Positions 15,084 to 22,299 of a DNA stretch of 43,357 nt are shown here, piece by piece. This stretch comes from Rugosimonospora africana. GTDB taxonomy: Bacteria; Actinomycetota; Actinomycetes; Mycobacteriales; Micromonosporaceae. The stretch lies in the NCBI RefSeq assembly GCF_016862975.1, contig NZ_BONZ01000010.1:1-43357 (forward strand). The letters run 5' to 3'. The notes beneath the pieces are model-generated. The model was not told the origin of the DNA. It ran no database searches and saw only the letters and a list, made by a program, of their open reading frames with translations. The position numbers were made by a program, and so were the translations under genes. Each line of letters opens with the position of its first letter. The first letter of the stretch is position 1.

Positions 15084-16958
15084 TCAGGAAGGGTCCGTGA
15101 CGTAGACGTCGTACGTACCCTGTTCGGAGATCGTGTTGCCGTTCGCATCGACCGCCCACAGATCGATTTCGTGAGGGCCACTGGTGTCCGGAGTCCACTC
15201 GATCGTCGCCGTTCCGTCGGGAACGGCCGCCACGGTTTGGGTGTCGCCCCAGTCGATCGAGTACTGGTAGGCCACCGTGCCGGCCACCGGCGAAGCGAAG
15301 GTGAAGTGCCCGGTGATCCCGACGCCGCCTCCGGGCTGCCAGGTCGCAAGGTAGTCAGGGTAGATGTCGGAACTGACGACCGGGACGTTGAGGATGTCAT
15401 GGTAGTAGCGGCCTGGCGGACTCACCCAACCGTTCGCGCTGATGCTGCTGACCTGTACCGAGAGGACTCCGCAGAAGCATGACGGGGTGAAGGTGATCGA
15501 GGCGGATCCGTCATCTTTGGCCGCCACCGTTTGCGGGTCATCACTGTTGACCTGGTAGCGATAGCTGACTATCGGGGCGACGGCCGGATTGGGCTTGACG
15601 GTCAGCGTGAACGGCTTACCGAGCACCGGTTGGCTATACGCCAGAACGGTCGGCGAGGTGTCCCGCACCTGCACGTCGTACCGGGTGAGGTCCGATATGT
15701 TGCACGCGCGGTCGAGGCTGCGGACGTACAACTCGTTCGGGCCGGCCTCGGGCGGTGAGAGGTCCACGACGGCGGAGCCCCCCAGCCCTTCGGCCGCCAC
15801 TATGCCGGACGTGCTCGACGGATCCGACGCCGTTGGTGAACAGGACAAGGGCACCCCTGGATAGTTGTCCCAGGAATACTGGTACCCGATGACGTCGTCG
15901 ACACCGTTCGCCGTGAAGGTGAAGTGTCCGGGGGTGCCTCCGTCGATGAAGCCACCCTGGGGGTAGTTCGACGAGGTGACGCCGGGCGGATTCGCCGGAG
16001 GTGTGAGGTCGGCGGTGAAGTAGCAGGTCTGCGACCAGTCCGAGGTGTCCGTGTCGTCGTTGAGCCGCGACTGCCAGCCGTACGTGCCGTCTTCTGTGAT
16101 CACACCGGCCGGCACCGTCACGAAGCTGGCCGCGCCGCTTGGTATGTGGCCGATCGTGTTGATGGTCGTCCGGTCGTCGGGATCCCCGACCGGCCAGATG
16201 GCGAACGATCCGGTCAGCTTGTCGTTCGGATCGGCGTCATCGAACCTGGCCGCGAGCGTGGGCTGCGGGGTTGCCAGGTAGGGATAGGGCGCCTGAGTGC
16301 CGCACTGCTGTCGGCCGGCGGAGAGCTGCGTGGGCACCTCCGGCGGCGTGTTGTAGTCGATCGTCAGTCGCACTCCGTACTGCACGTTCAGCCATCGGCC
16401 GCGTGCGGTGTCGCCCTCGCGGTCGGCGGGTATCCGTAATTCGACGCCCAGCTTCGTTTGGCCCGCGTTCAACGCCTGCTGGACGGCCGCCGTCAGGTCC
16501 CTGCTGAGCAGCCCGGGGCATGACCCAGACCCCGTCACAGCGCCGATCAGGGTCTGCTCGGCCGGCGGGTCCGCCCAGGTCGGGTCGCTCACTGGTGAGG
16601 TGATCCACACCTCGATGTCCCGCTCCGCGCAGTCGGTCACCTCTTCTTCATGCGCGTACAGGTTCGCGGTGAAGACCTCCTTGCCGGCAAAGCCGGACAG
16701 GTCATATGTCGCATACACCCGCGACATGTGATGCTTGCCGTCCGCGTCGCGCCATGACCCCAGCGGAATTTCCGTGCCGGGCGTCAACGAGGCATGTGCA
16801 TCGAGCGAATCCGTGTAGCGTTGCGAAATCGTGGTCGCGTAGTCAGCGCTGTGCCCGGCGGCGGCGGGCTGAGCCGCGGCGAAACCGCCGACGGCCGTAC
16901 CCACAAGCGTGGCGAGCACGGTGAAAGCGCGAAGTCTCGACGATGGCGATCTTCTCAT
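15084..16958 (-). CDS. Large secreted protein with DNRLRE-like and Ig-like/PKD-like domains
   Basis: A 624-residue exported protein. Residues 1-35 are a signal peptide: basic start, hydrophobic core FTVLATLVGTAVGGFAAA, and cleavage near PAAAG. Residues 40-205 resemble the DNRLRE domain (RYTDSLDAHASLTPG, MSRVYATYDLSGFAGKEVFTANLYAHEEE, GRWLNVQYGVRLTIDYNTPP), a module seen on actinobacterial surface and polymorphic-toxin proteins. The remainder consists of Ig- or PKD-like repeats with YQYSWDNYPG, YRYQVNSDDPQTVAAKDDGSASITFTPS and YQYSIDWGDTQTVAAVPDGTATIEWTPD; the last two are clearly related to each other. No catalytic motif or toxin tip is seen. CGGAG precedes the ATG. A role in adhesion or surface display is inference. 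Confidence 0.78.
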   Translation of the reverse strand: MRRSPSSRLRAFTVLATLVGTAVGGFAAAQPAAAGHSADYATTISQRYTDSLDAHASLTPGTEIPLGSWRDADGKHHMSRVYATYDLSGFAGKEVFTANLYAHEEEVTDCAERDIEVWITSPVSDPTWADPPAEQTLIGAVTGSGSCPGLLSRDLTAAVQQALNAGQTKLGVELRIPADREGDTARGRWLNVQYGVRLTIDYNTPPEVPTQLSAGRQQCGTQAPYPYLATPQPTLAARFDDADPNDKLTGSFAIWPVGDPDDRTTINTIGHIPSGAASFVTVPAGVITEDGTYGWQSRLNDDTDTSDWSQTCYFTADLTPPANPPGVTSSNYPQGGFIDGGTPGHFTFTANGVDDVIGYQYSWDNYPGVPLSCSPTASDPSSTSGIVAAEGLGGSAVVDLSPPEAGPNELYVRSLDRACNISDLTRYDVQVRDTSPTVLAYSQPVLGKPFTLTVKPNPAVAPIVSYRYQVNSDDPQTVAAKDDGSASITFTPSCFCGVLSVQVSSISANGWVSPPGRYYHDILNVPVVSSDIYPDYLATWQPGGGVGITGHFTFASPVAGTVAYQYSIDWGDTQTVAAVPDGTATIEWTPDTSGPHEIDLWAVDANGNTISEQGTYDVYVTDPS

Positions 16959-16985
16959 CAGTGCTCCGAATCCCTCGGTGGGCGG

Positions 16986-17444
16986 TCAGGACGACCAGGG
17001 CGCCCGTGGAGGGGACGCGGGATAGCCGGGGCCAGTTGGCGGGCCGCTCGTCGGACCGGTCGGCATCGGGCCGGGCTGCGCCTGTCCGGTCGCCATCGGT
17101 CCCATCGGCGCGGAACGGCCGGGCTGCATGGCCGGGTACGCCATGGCGGCGGCCGGAACGGCGGGCCTGGCCAGCGGACGGGATCCAGCCGCGAGCGCTG
17201 CCGCGGCGGCTTCCAAGCCGATGCCGACCAGCACGTACCCGAGTGCGGCCTCAAGGTCTGTGTTTGCGCTGCCGTCCGACCTGCACTTGCTGGTGGTCGG
17301 GCTGTCCGAGTCAGCCTCACAGGTCCATTGCGCGTTCGACTTCTGTTGATCCCCGCTGCTGACGATGCCGAGCAGGCCGAGGCCGATGAACAACAGACCG
17401 ACCGCGACGAAAATCAGTTGGAAGACCTTCGCGGGAGTGGACAC
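16986..17444 (-). CDS. Small membrane protein with two helices and a Pro/Gly/Met-rich tail
   Basis: A 152-residue protein of unknown function. Two hydrophobic helices lie at about 8-29 and 65-86. Between them is a short loop with two cysteines (WTCEADSDSPTTSKCRSDG) that would lie outside the cell and could form a disulphide. Residues 92-152 are a Pro/Gly/Met/Ala-rich tail. The GTG start is supported by the TATCGT hexamer seven bases upstream, predicting a leaderless mRNA. It stands 27 bases before the secreted DNRLRE protein gene on the same strand, so they may be co-transcribed. The Pro-rich tail recalls the protein at 8792-9556. Confidence 0.72.
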   Translation of the reverse strand: MSTPAKVFQLIFVAVGLLFIGLGLLGIVSSGDQQKSNAQWTCEADSDSPTTSKCRSDGSANTDLEAALGYVLVGIGLEAAAAALAAGSRPLARPAVPAAAMAYPAMQPGRSAPMGPMATGQAQPGPMPTGPTSGPPTGPGYPASPPRAPWSS

Positions 17445-17451
17445 GGTCGCG

Positions 17452-17457
17452 ACGATA
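17452..17457 (-). promoter_or_regulatory. -10 element of a predicted leaderless promoter
   Basis: On the minus strand TATCGT ends seven bases before the GTG of the small membrane protein gene, with no ribosome-binding site in between. Confidence 0.45.
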
Positions 17458-17523
17458 GGCGATCGAGACTTCGCCCGCTGCCCCGTCGCGGGCCGGTGCT
17501 CGGCAGGGTGGAATCACCGGACG

Positions 17524-17557
17524 CTTTGGCGCCAGCCCGGTTGGGCCGGCGCCAAAG
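17524..17557 (-). terminator. Hairpin downstream of the aldo/keto reductase
   Basis: CTTTGGCGCCAGCCC and GGGCCGGCGCCAAAG pair with one mismatch across GGTT. It lies eight bases after the reductase stop on the minus strand. The core GGCGCCAGCCC is shared with the ssrA terminator. Confidence 0.68.
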
Positions 17558-17564
17558 ACCGAGA

Positions 17565-18617
17565 TCAGGGTCGCCGTTGAGCGGGCGCGAACTCCGGTTG
17601 GGCCGTGGGGGTCGCTTCGACGAGCGCCGCACCGAACACCCAGGGAGACGTCTGAGCGATGAACTCGCTGGGGAATCCGAGCGTGAAGTCGCTCGCCTCC
17701 TCCAGTCGCGCGCATTCCTCGGGGGACAGCCGCACGTTGAGCGCGCCGAGGTTGTCGTGAAGCTGGTCGACCCGGCGAGCCCCGAGGATCGGGTGGATCG
17801 ACGGGGAGCGCGTCATCGTCCAGGCGATCGCCACCTGGGATGATGTGGCGCCACGAGCGTCGGCGACATCCTGGACCGCCTGAGCGACGGCGTGAGCACG
17901 CCCGTCGAGCGAAGAGGGATCGAGCCGGGTGCCTGTGGGGGCGTCGCCCGGCCGGCTGTACTTGCCGGACAGGACACCGCCAGCCAGCGGGCTCCAGGCC
18001 GTGACGCCGAGACCGAGCGCTTCTGCCATGGGTAGCAGTTCTCGTTCGATGTCGCGCTGGAGCAGGTTGTAGGGAACCTGCAGTCCGATGAAGGGACTCC
18101 AGCCGTGCCAGGCGGCGAGGGTGTTGGCTCGCGCGACGACCCAGGCAGGGGTGTCGGAGATGCCGACGTAGAGGATTTTGCCGGCGCGTACGGCGTCGTC
18201 GAGGGCCCGCATGGTTTCCTCGATCGGCGTGGCCCGGTCCCACATGTGCACCCAGTACACGTCGAGGTAATCGGTCTTCAGTCGCCGCAGGCTGGTCTCC
18301 AGCGATGCCCGCAGGTTCTTGCGGGCGTTGCCGGCGGCGTTGGGATCGGTGCGGTCCCGGGAAACCGTGTATTTGCTGCCCAGGACGAAGGATTCGCGCC
18401 GCCCGACGAGCAACTGGCCGAGAATCTCCTCGCTGGCTCCGTCCCTGTAGTTGATGGCGGTGTCGATGGTGTTGCCACCTGCGTCGGCGTACGCGTCGAG
18501 GATTCGCCGGCATTCCTCGATGGGTGCTCCCACGCCTCCGTGTTCCCCGAAAGTCATCGCTCCCAGGATCAGCTCGGAGACGCGCAGCCCACTGGTGCCG
18601 AGGGTCCGGTACTTCAT
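17565..18617 (-). CDS. Aldo/keto reductase
   Basis: A 350-residue NADPH-dependent aldo/keto reductase of the AKR7/AKR13-like bacterial group with a TIM-barrel fold. The catalytic tetrad is visible: Asp52 and Tyr57 (NTIDTAINYRDG), Lys82 (LGSKY) and His124 (DVYWVHMWD). The cofactor-binding C-terminal part (GARRVDQLHDNLGAL) is complete. The ATG at 18617 begins the fold MKYRTLGTSGL. The same frame stays open upstream into the divergent regulator but is not coding there. The tetR gene is divergent and a perfect palindrome lies between them, so expression is probably controlled by that repressor in response to an aldehyde or other small molecule. Confidence 0.92.
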   Translation of the reverse strand: MKYRTLGTSGLRVSELILGAMTFGEHGGVGAPIEECRRILDAYADAGGNTIDTAINYRDGASEEILGQLLVGRRESFVLGSKYTVSRDRTDPNAAGNARKNLRASLETSLRRLKTDYLDVYWVHMWDRATPIEETMRALDDAVRAGKILYVGISDTPAWVVARANTLAAWHGWSPFIGLQVPYNLLQRDIERELLPMAEALGLGVTAWSPLAGGVLSGKYSRPGDAPTGTRLDPSSLDGRAHAVAQAVQDVADARGATSSQVAIAWTMTRSPSIHPILGARRVDQLHDNLGALNVRLSPEECARLEEASDFTLGFPSEFIAQTSPWVFGAALVEATPTAQPEFAPAQRRP

Positions 18618-18691
18618 GCCCGCACCACATTGCCGAGGTGCACTGCCAATTGCGTCATGCGGCGACCATACATGCTGTCTGGTCGCATCGT

Positions 18692-18708
18692 CCATACACG
18701 GTGTATGG
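18692..18708. promoter_or_regulatory. Perfect 17-bp TetR operator
   Basis: CCATACACGGTGTATGG is a perfect palindrome with a one-base centre. It overlaps the -10 hexamer of the tetR gene (18704-18709) and lies 75 bases before the divergent reductase. Binding here would block tetR transcription and probably the reductase as well. A half-site-like CATACAT occurs at 18667. Confidence 0.72.
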
Positions 18709-18709
18709 T
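18704..18709 (+). promoter_or_regulatory. -10 element of the tetR leaderless promoter
   Basis: TATGGT ends seven bases before ATG 18717 and is half covered by the palindromic operator, which fits autorepression. Confidence 0.5.
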
Positions 18710-18716
18710 GTGTGTC

Positions 18717-19364
18717 ATGGCACCGGCCCGGGGACCAGATGCTCGACGTTCCGGCTCCAACCCTCCTCCGACGGAGTTGCGGGAGCGTCTGCTTGACGCC
18801 ACCCGGGATTTGTTGGCGCACCGCCGGTTCGACTCGATCAGCGTTGCCGACATCATCGCGGCGGCGGGCGTGTCCCGGGCCAGCTTTTACTTCTATTTCC
18901 CGGGAAAGCAGGCGGTTCTCGCCGAGCTGGTCCGCCGCGCGGTCGACCAGGGCCAGCAAGCCGCCGAACCGTGGACCTCGGGTCAGCAGGATCCCTCGCG
19001 GGCGCTGAGGTCGGGCATCGAGGCCGGAGCCACGCTCTGGAAGGACAATGCCGGCGTGCTCACCGCGATCGTGGAGAGCTGGGGTTCCGACGAGCAACTG
19101 CGCGAGTTGTGGCTGCGGCAGATGGAGACGTTCACCGACGCGACCGTTGCTCGCATCCAGGCCGACCCGGAAGTCATGCGGCGCCTTGACGGTTTGGACG
19201 TGCGGGCGGTGGCGGCGTCGCTGACCTGGCTCGGCGAGCGGCTCTACTATCTGGCGGCGGCCAACGTGCCGCCGTTCACCGACCGCGACATTCTGGTCGA
19301 CACCCTGATGCACGCCTGGACACACACGCTCTACGGCGAGTCCCCGGGATCGACAACCGCATAA
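18717..19364 (+). CDS. TetR-family transcriptional repressor
   Basis: A 215-residue TetR regulator. The helix-turn-helix is in residues 20-65 (LRERLLDATRDLLAHRRFDSISVADIIAAAGVSRASFYFYFPGKQAVLAELV), with the typical FYFYF segment. The C-terminal helical domain should bind the inducer and dimerise. The start is set by the -10 element directly upstream. It is divergent from the aldo/keto reductase, with a perfect palindromic operator covering its own promoter. It most likely represses both genes until a ligand, perhaps a substrate of the reductase, binds. Its last codons face the minus-strand kinase gene. Confidence 0.92.
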   Translation: MAPARGPDARRSGSNPPPTELRERLLDATRDLLAHRRFDSISVADIIAAAGVSRASFYFYFPGKQAVLAELVRRAVDQGQQAAEPWTSGQQDPSRALRSGIEAGATLWKDNAGVLTAIVESWGSDEQLRELWLRQMETFTDATVARIQADPEVMRRLDGLDVRAVAASLTWLGERLYYLAAANVPPFTDRDILVDTLMHAWTHTLYGESPGSTTA

Positions 19365-19389
19365 GCCGGCTGGTCACCGGGCCGGCCGG

Positions 19390-20226
19390 TCACCAGGTGC
19401 CGGAGGACATCGGCGGTACCAGGGTGGCCAGCTGTGGAGGCATCGACGCCGCCCAGCCATCGGCCAGTTCCTTGGCCGTGGGGCGCCGCTCCGGTTTCTT
19501 GGCGAGGCACCGCTCGCACAGCTCGACCGCCTGGGCGGGGAGCCCGTCGATCGGCGGGAGGGGCGCCGGCTCCGTCATCAGGTGGGCGCGCAGGACCGCG
19601 GTACGGGAGTCCACGTCCCAGGGGAGCCAACCGGTGAGCGCCCGGTACATCAGCAGGCCCAGCGAGTACACGTCGGCTGCCGGGTGGGCCGGGCATCCGG
19701 ACAGGCGCTCCGGTGCCACGTAGGCGGGAGTACCCACGACACATCCGTCCGGCGCGTCGTCCGCCGGCTCGCCGATCTCCTCGGAGATCCCGAAGTCGAC
19801 CAGCTTCGCGCCGGTCGGCGCGAGCATCACGTTGCCCGGCTTGACGTCCCGGTGCACCAGCCCGGCGGTGTGCACCGCGGCCAGTCCGTCGGCGACGTCG
19901 GCGCACATCTCCACCGCGGCGGGCCAGGGCAGCACGCCGAGCTTGAGCCGCTGGGACAGCGCGGGGCCGTCGATGAGTTCCATGACCAGGAACGCGGTGC
20001 CGTCGGGTGTCTCGCCGACGTCGTAGACGGTGCTCACGTGGGGGTTGCACAGCCGGGCGGCGGCGCGGGCTTCCCGGTAAACCTCGGAACCCTCCCGGTT
20101 GGCGCCGAGCAGTTTCACGGCGACCGGACGGCTGAGGAGTTCGTCGTCGGCCCGCCAGACAGCGGACGCGCCACCGGTGCCGATCTGCTCGATCAGCCGG
20201 TAGCGGCCTCCCACGACGGTCATCAT
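19390..20226 (-). CDS. Soluble Hanks-type Ser/Thr protein kinase
   Basis: A 278-residue protein kinase without a membrane segment or sensor domain. The Gly-rich loop IGTGGASAVW is at 15-24 and the ATP-binding Lys38 in AVKLL. The catalytic loop HRDVKPGN starts at 125 with Asp127. The Mg-binding DFG is at 144-146, and the GTPAYVAPE activation segment end follows at about 164-172. All key residues are intact, so it should be active. The start is ATG 20226 or the adjacent ATG 20223; an open stretch upstream is not coding. It is divergent from a second, membrane-bound kinase, with an 83-base shared control region containing an inverted repeat. Substrates are unknown. Confidence 0.92.
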   Translation of the reverse strand: MMTVVGGRYRLIEQIGTGGASAVWRADDELLSRPVAVKLLGANREGSEVYREARAAARLCNPHVSTVYDVGETPDGTAFLVMELIDGPALSQRLKLGVLPWPAAVEMCADVADGLAAVHTAGLVHRDVKPGNVMLAPTGAKLVDFGISEEIGEPADDAPDGCVVGTPAYVAPERLSGCPAHPAADVYSLGLLMYRALTGWLPWDVDSRTAVLRAHLMTEPAPLPPIDGLPAQAVELCERCLAKKPERRPTAKELADGWAASMPPQLATLVPPMSSGTW

Positions 20227-20240
20227 CTGGTCGAATTGCC

Positions 20241-20266
20241 CGCCACGTCCGGGATTACACGTGGCG
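20241..20266. promoter_or_regulatory. Inverted repeat between the divergent kinase genes
   Basis: CGCCACGT and ACGTGGCG are perfect 8-base arms separated by ten bases, close to the start of the minus-strand kinase. The spacing suits a dimeric regulator covering one and a half to two helical turns. No candidate regulator is adjacent. Confidence 0.45.
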
Positions 20267-20309
20267 GTTGGTGCGTCATTGGCGCGTACGTTGCACACTG
20301 CTAGGCATT

Positions 20310-21659
20310 GTGGAAACGCTAGCTGGCAGGTACCGGTTGCTGGAGCCGCTCGGCTCCGGTGGGATGGCAGTCGTCTGGCGCGGGTACGACGAGGTGCTCG
20401 GCCGGCAGGTCGCGGTGAAGGTGCTCGCGGCCGAGTTCGCCACCGATGCGGACTTCCGCTCCCGGATCCGTCGCGAGGCCCAGGCTGCCGCGCGGCTGTC
20501 GGATCCGCACATCACGAATGTGTACGACTACGGCGAGGCCCAGGACGGTACGCCGTTTGTGGTGATGGAGCTGGTTGACGGGCAGTCGCTGGCCGAGCGG
20601 CTCGCATCGGGCCCGCTGCCCGTGACGTCCGTCATCGTCATCGGGGCGCAGGTCGCCTCCGCTCTGGCGGCGGCGCACGCTCAGGGACTCGTGCACCGGG
20701 ACATCAAGCCGGCGAACGTGATGCTGAGCCCGTCCGGGGCCAAGGTGGTCGACTTCGGGATCTCGGCCGCGGTGGGGGAGCACGACGGCACGGTACTGGG
20801 TACTCCCGGGCACCTCTCGCCGGAGCAGCACGCCGGGGCGCCGGCCGCGCCGTCGGCGGACGTGTACGCGCTGGGGCTGCTCCTGTCTCACGCGGTGGAC
20901 CGGCAGGCCGCCGTGCCGGCGCAGCTGCGGGCGCTGATAGCGGAGTGCCTGTCGCGCAACCCGGCGGACCGGCCGTCCAGCGCCTCGGTCGCGACCCGGC
21001 TCGCGGAGCTGGCTGCCCCGGTGTCCGGGGCGGCCCGGCCGTCCGGGCGGGCGCCGGCACCACCGGCGTCGCGGAGGACACCGCCGCAGTACGGGGCACG
21101 GCCGGCGGGGCCGGGGCGCTCGGGTACCCGGATCATGCCACCACCCCCTCCGGTACCCCCGAGGCTGCGTCGACGGCGGCGCTGGCCGGCCGGCGTCGCG
21201 GCGGTCGTGGTGGCGTTCCTCGCCTGCCTCGCCGGTGCGTCGCTGCTCGGCAAGCGGCACGACGGCTCGTCGGCGTCGGCGTCCACGCCCCCGGCGAAGG
21301 CCAGTCCGTCGCCGAGTCCTTCGCCGAGCCCGACCGCGAGCTGCCGGGTGGACTACCACGTCACCGACTACGGCATCGGGTTCCAGGCTCGGCTGACGTT
21401 GACCAACAGCGGCACCGCCGACATCGACAGCTGGACCCTGGCCTTCGACTTCCCCGACGACCAGAAGCTCAGCCTGGGCTGGGGCGGGGTGTGGAAGCAG
21501 AACGGCAACAAGATCACGGTGCGCGACCTTCTGGTGAACGGGTCGATGAAGCCCGGGAAATCGGTCGGTATCGGCTTCGTCGGCACGTACAAGGGTAAGA
21601 ACGACGAGCCGCGACAATTCTCGCTCAACGACATGTCCTGTGACCAGAGTGACGGATGA
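20310..21659 (+). CDS. Receptor-like Ser/Thr protein kinase with extracellular CBM2 domain
   Basis: A 449-residue transmembrane kinase. The kinase domain spans about 1-245: Gly loop GSGGMAVVW, Lys37, HRDIKPAN at 129-136, DFG at 148-150 and GTPGHLSPEQ in place of the usual APE. Residues 250-290 are a Pro/Arg-rich juxtamembrane stretch. The transmembrane helix is at 292-313, followed by a Ser/Pro linker. Residues 345-444 match a family-2 carbohydrate-binding module bounded by Cys345 and Cys444. The aromatic positions that bind cellulose are partly replaced (DYGIGF, VNGSM), so the ligand may be another glycan. Extracellular sensing by a CBM in place of PASTA repeats is unusual. GTG 20310 is chosen because the kinase fold starts there. 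Confidence 0.88.
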   Translation: METLAGRYRLLEPLGSGGMAVVWRGYDEVLGRQVAVKVLAAEFATDADFRSRIRREAQAAARLSDPHITNVYDYGEAQDGTPFVVMELVDGQSLAERLASGPLPVTSVIVIGAQVASALAAAHAQGLVHRDIKPANVMLSPSGAKVVDFGISAAVGEHDGTVLGTPGHLSPEQHAGAPAAPSADVYALGLLLSHAVDRQAAVPAQLRALIAECLSRNPADRPSSASVATRLAELAAPVSGAARPSGRAPAPPASRRTPPQYGARPAGPGRSGTRIMPPPPPVPPRLRRRRRWPAGVAAVVVAFLACLAGASLLGKRHDGSSASASTPPAKASPSPSPSPSPTASCRVDYHVTDYGIGFQARLTLTNSGTADIDSWTLAFDFPDDQKLSLGWGGVWKQNGNKITVRDLLVNGSMKPGKSVGIGFVGTYKGKNDEPRQFSLNDMSCDQSDG

Positions 21660-21793
21660 GGCGACTGGAATGCCGACCTGGTGCCTAATCTCGCGCCGGC
21701 TCTGGACAGTCGGGCCCGCCGCCAGCACCATCGTCCTTTAAAGGCGGGGGGCTCGGGGGACCGACCGCAGCTAGGACCGGCGGGAGGTGCGCC

Positions 21794-22243
21794 GTGGGTT
21801 CGTCGTTTACCGCAGCGACAACCAGTCCCTTCGATCTCGCCCGCCGGCAGCGCGTTCAGCTGCTGGTGAGCATCCAGGCCGTGGAGCGGGCGCTGGCCCG
21901 GCCGATCGCCGAGCCCGGGTGGCGGCCGGGGCTGGCGGAGTGCCTGACCTCGCTGGTCGAGGCGTTCGCCGACCACATGGAGGTCACCGAGGGTCCGGAC
22001 GGGCTGTATACCGAGCTGCTCGATCACGCGCCCCGGCTGGCGCGCGGGGTGTACGTGTTGACTCGCGAGCACACGGCGCTGTCCCGGACGCTGGACACGG
22101 TGTGGCAGCGGCTACCCCGGAGCAATCCGGACGATCTGCGCGTCCGGGCTGGCGATCTGCTCCGTGAGCTGTCCCAGCACCGCCAGCGCGGCGCGGATCT
22201 GGTCTACGAGGCGTACCAGACGGACATCGGCGGGGAGACTTGA
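21794..22243 (+). CDS. Hemerythrin-like HHE-domain protein
   Basis: A 149-residue, mostly helical protein. His61 (FADHMEVTEG), His78, His93 (REHTAL) and His129 (LSQHRQRGADLVYEAYQTDIGGE), with nearby Glu residues, are spaced like the ligands of a hemerythrin HHE di-iron site. Bacterial members sense or bind oxygen or nitric oxide, or handle iron. The identification rests on this pattern only, so a metal-free relative is possible. GGGAGGTG precedes GTG 21794. It lies 56 bases before a response regulator gene on the same strand, but that gene appears to have its own promoter. Confidence 0.6.
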   Translation: MGSSFTAATTSPFDLARRQRVQLLVSIQAVERALARPIAEPGWRPGLAECLTSLVEAFADHMEVTEGPDGLYTELLDHAPRLARGVYVLTREHTALSRTLDTVWQRLPRSNPDDLRVRAGDLLRELSQHRQRGADLVYEAYQTDIGGET

Positions 22244-22286
22244 TTACCGAGCGATGACGTCCGGTCGATTCGCAGGTTCGCGTGCC

Positions 22287-22292
22287 TACAGT
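22287..22292 (+). promoter_or_regulatory. -10 element of a predicted leaderless promoter (response regulator)
   Basis: TACAGT ends seven bases before ATG 22300. It supports this ATG over an in-frame GTG at 22282 that lies upstream of the hexamer. Confidence 0.5.
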
Positions 22293-22299
22293 TGCCGGC

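Noticed and set aside
20319-21731. A 470-codon minus-strand frame opposite the receptor kinase
   Set aside because: It is the antisense image of the kinase gene: Arg/Pro/Gly-rich, without motifs. High GC produces such frames.
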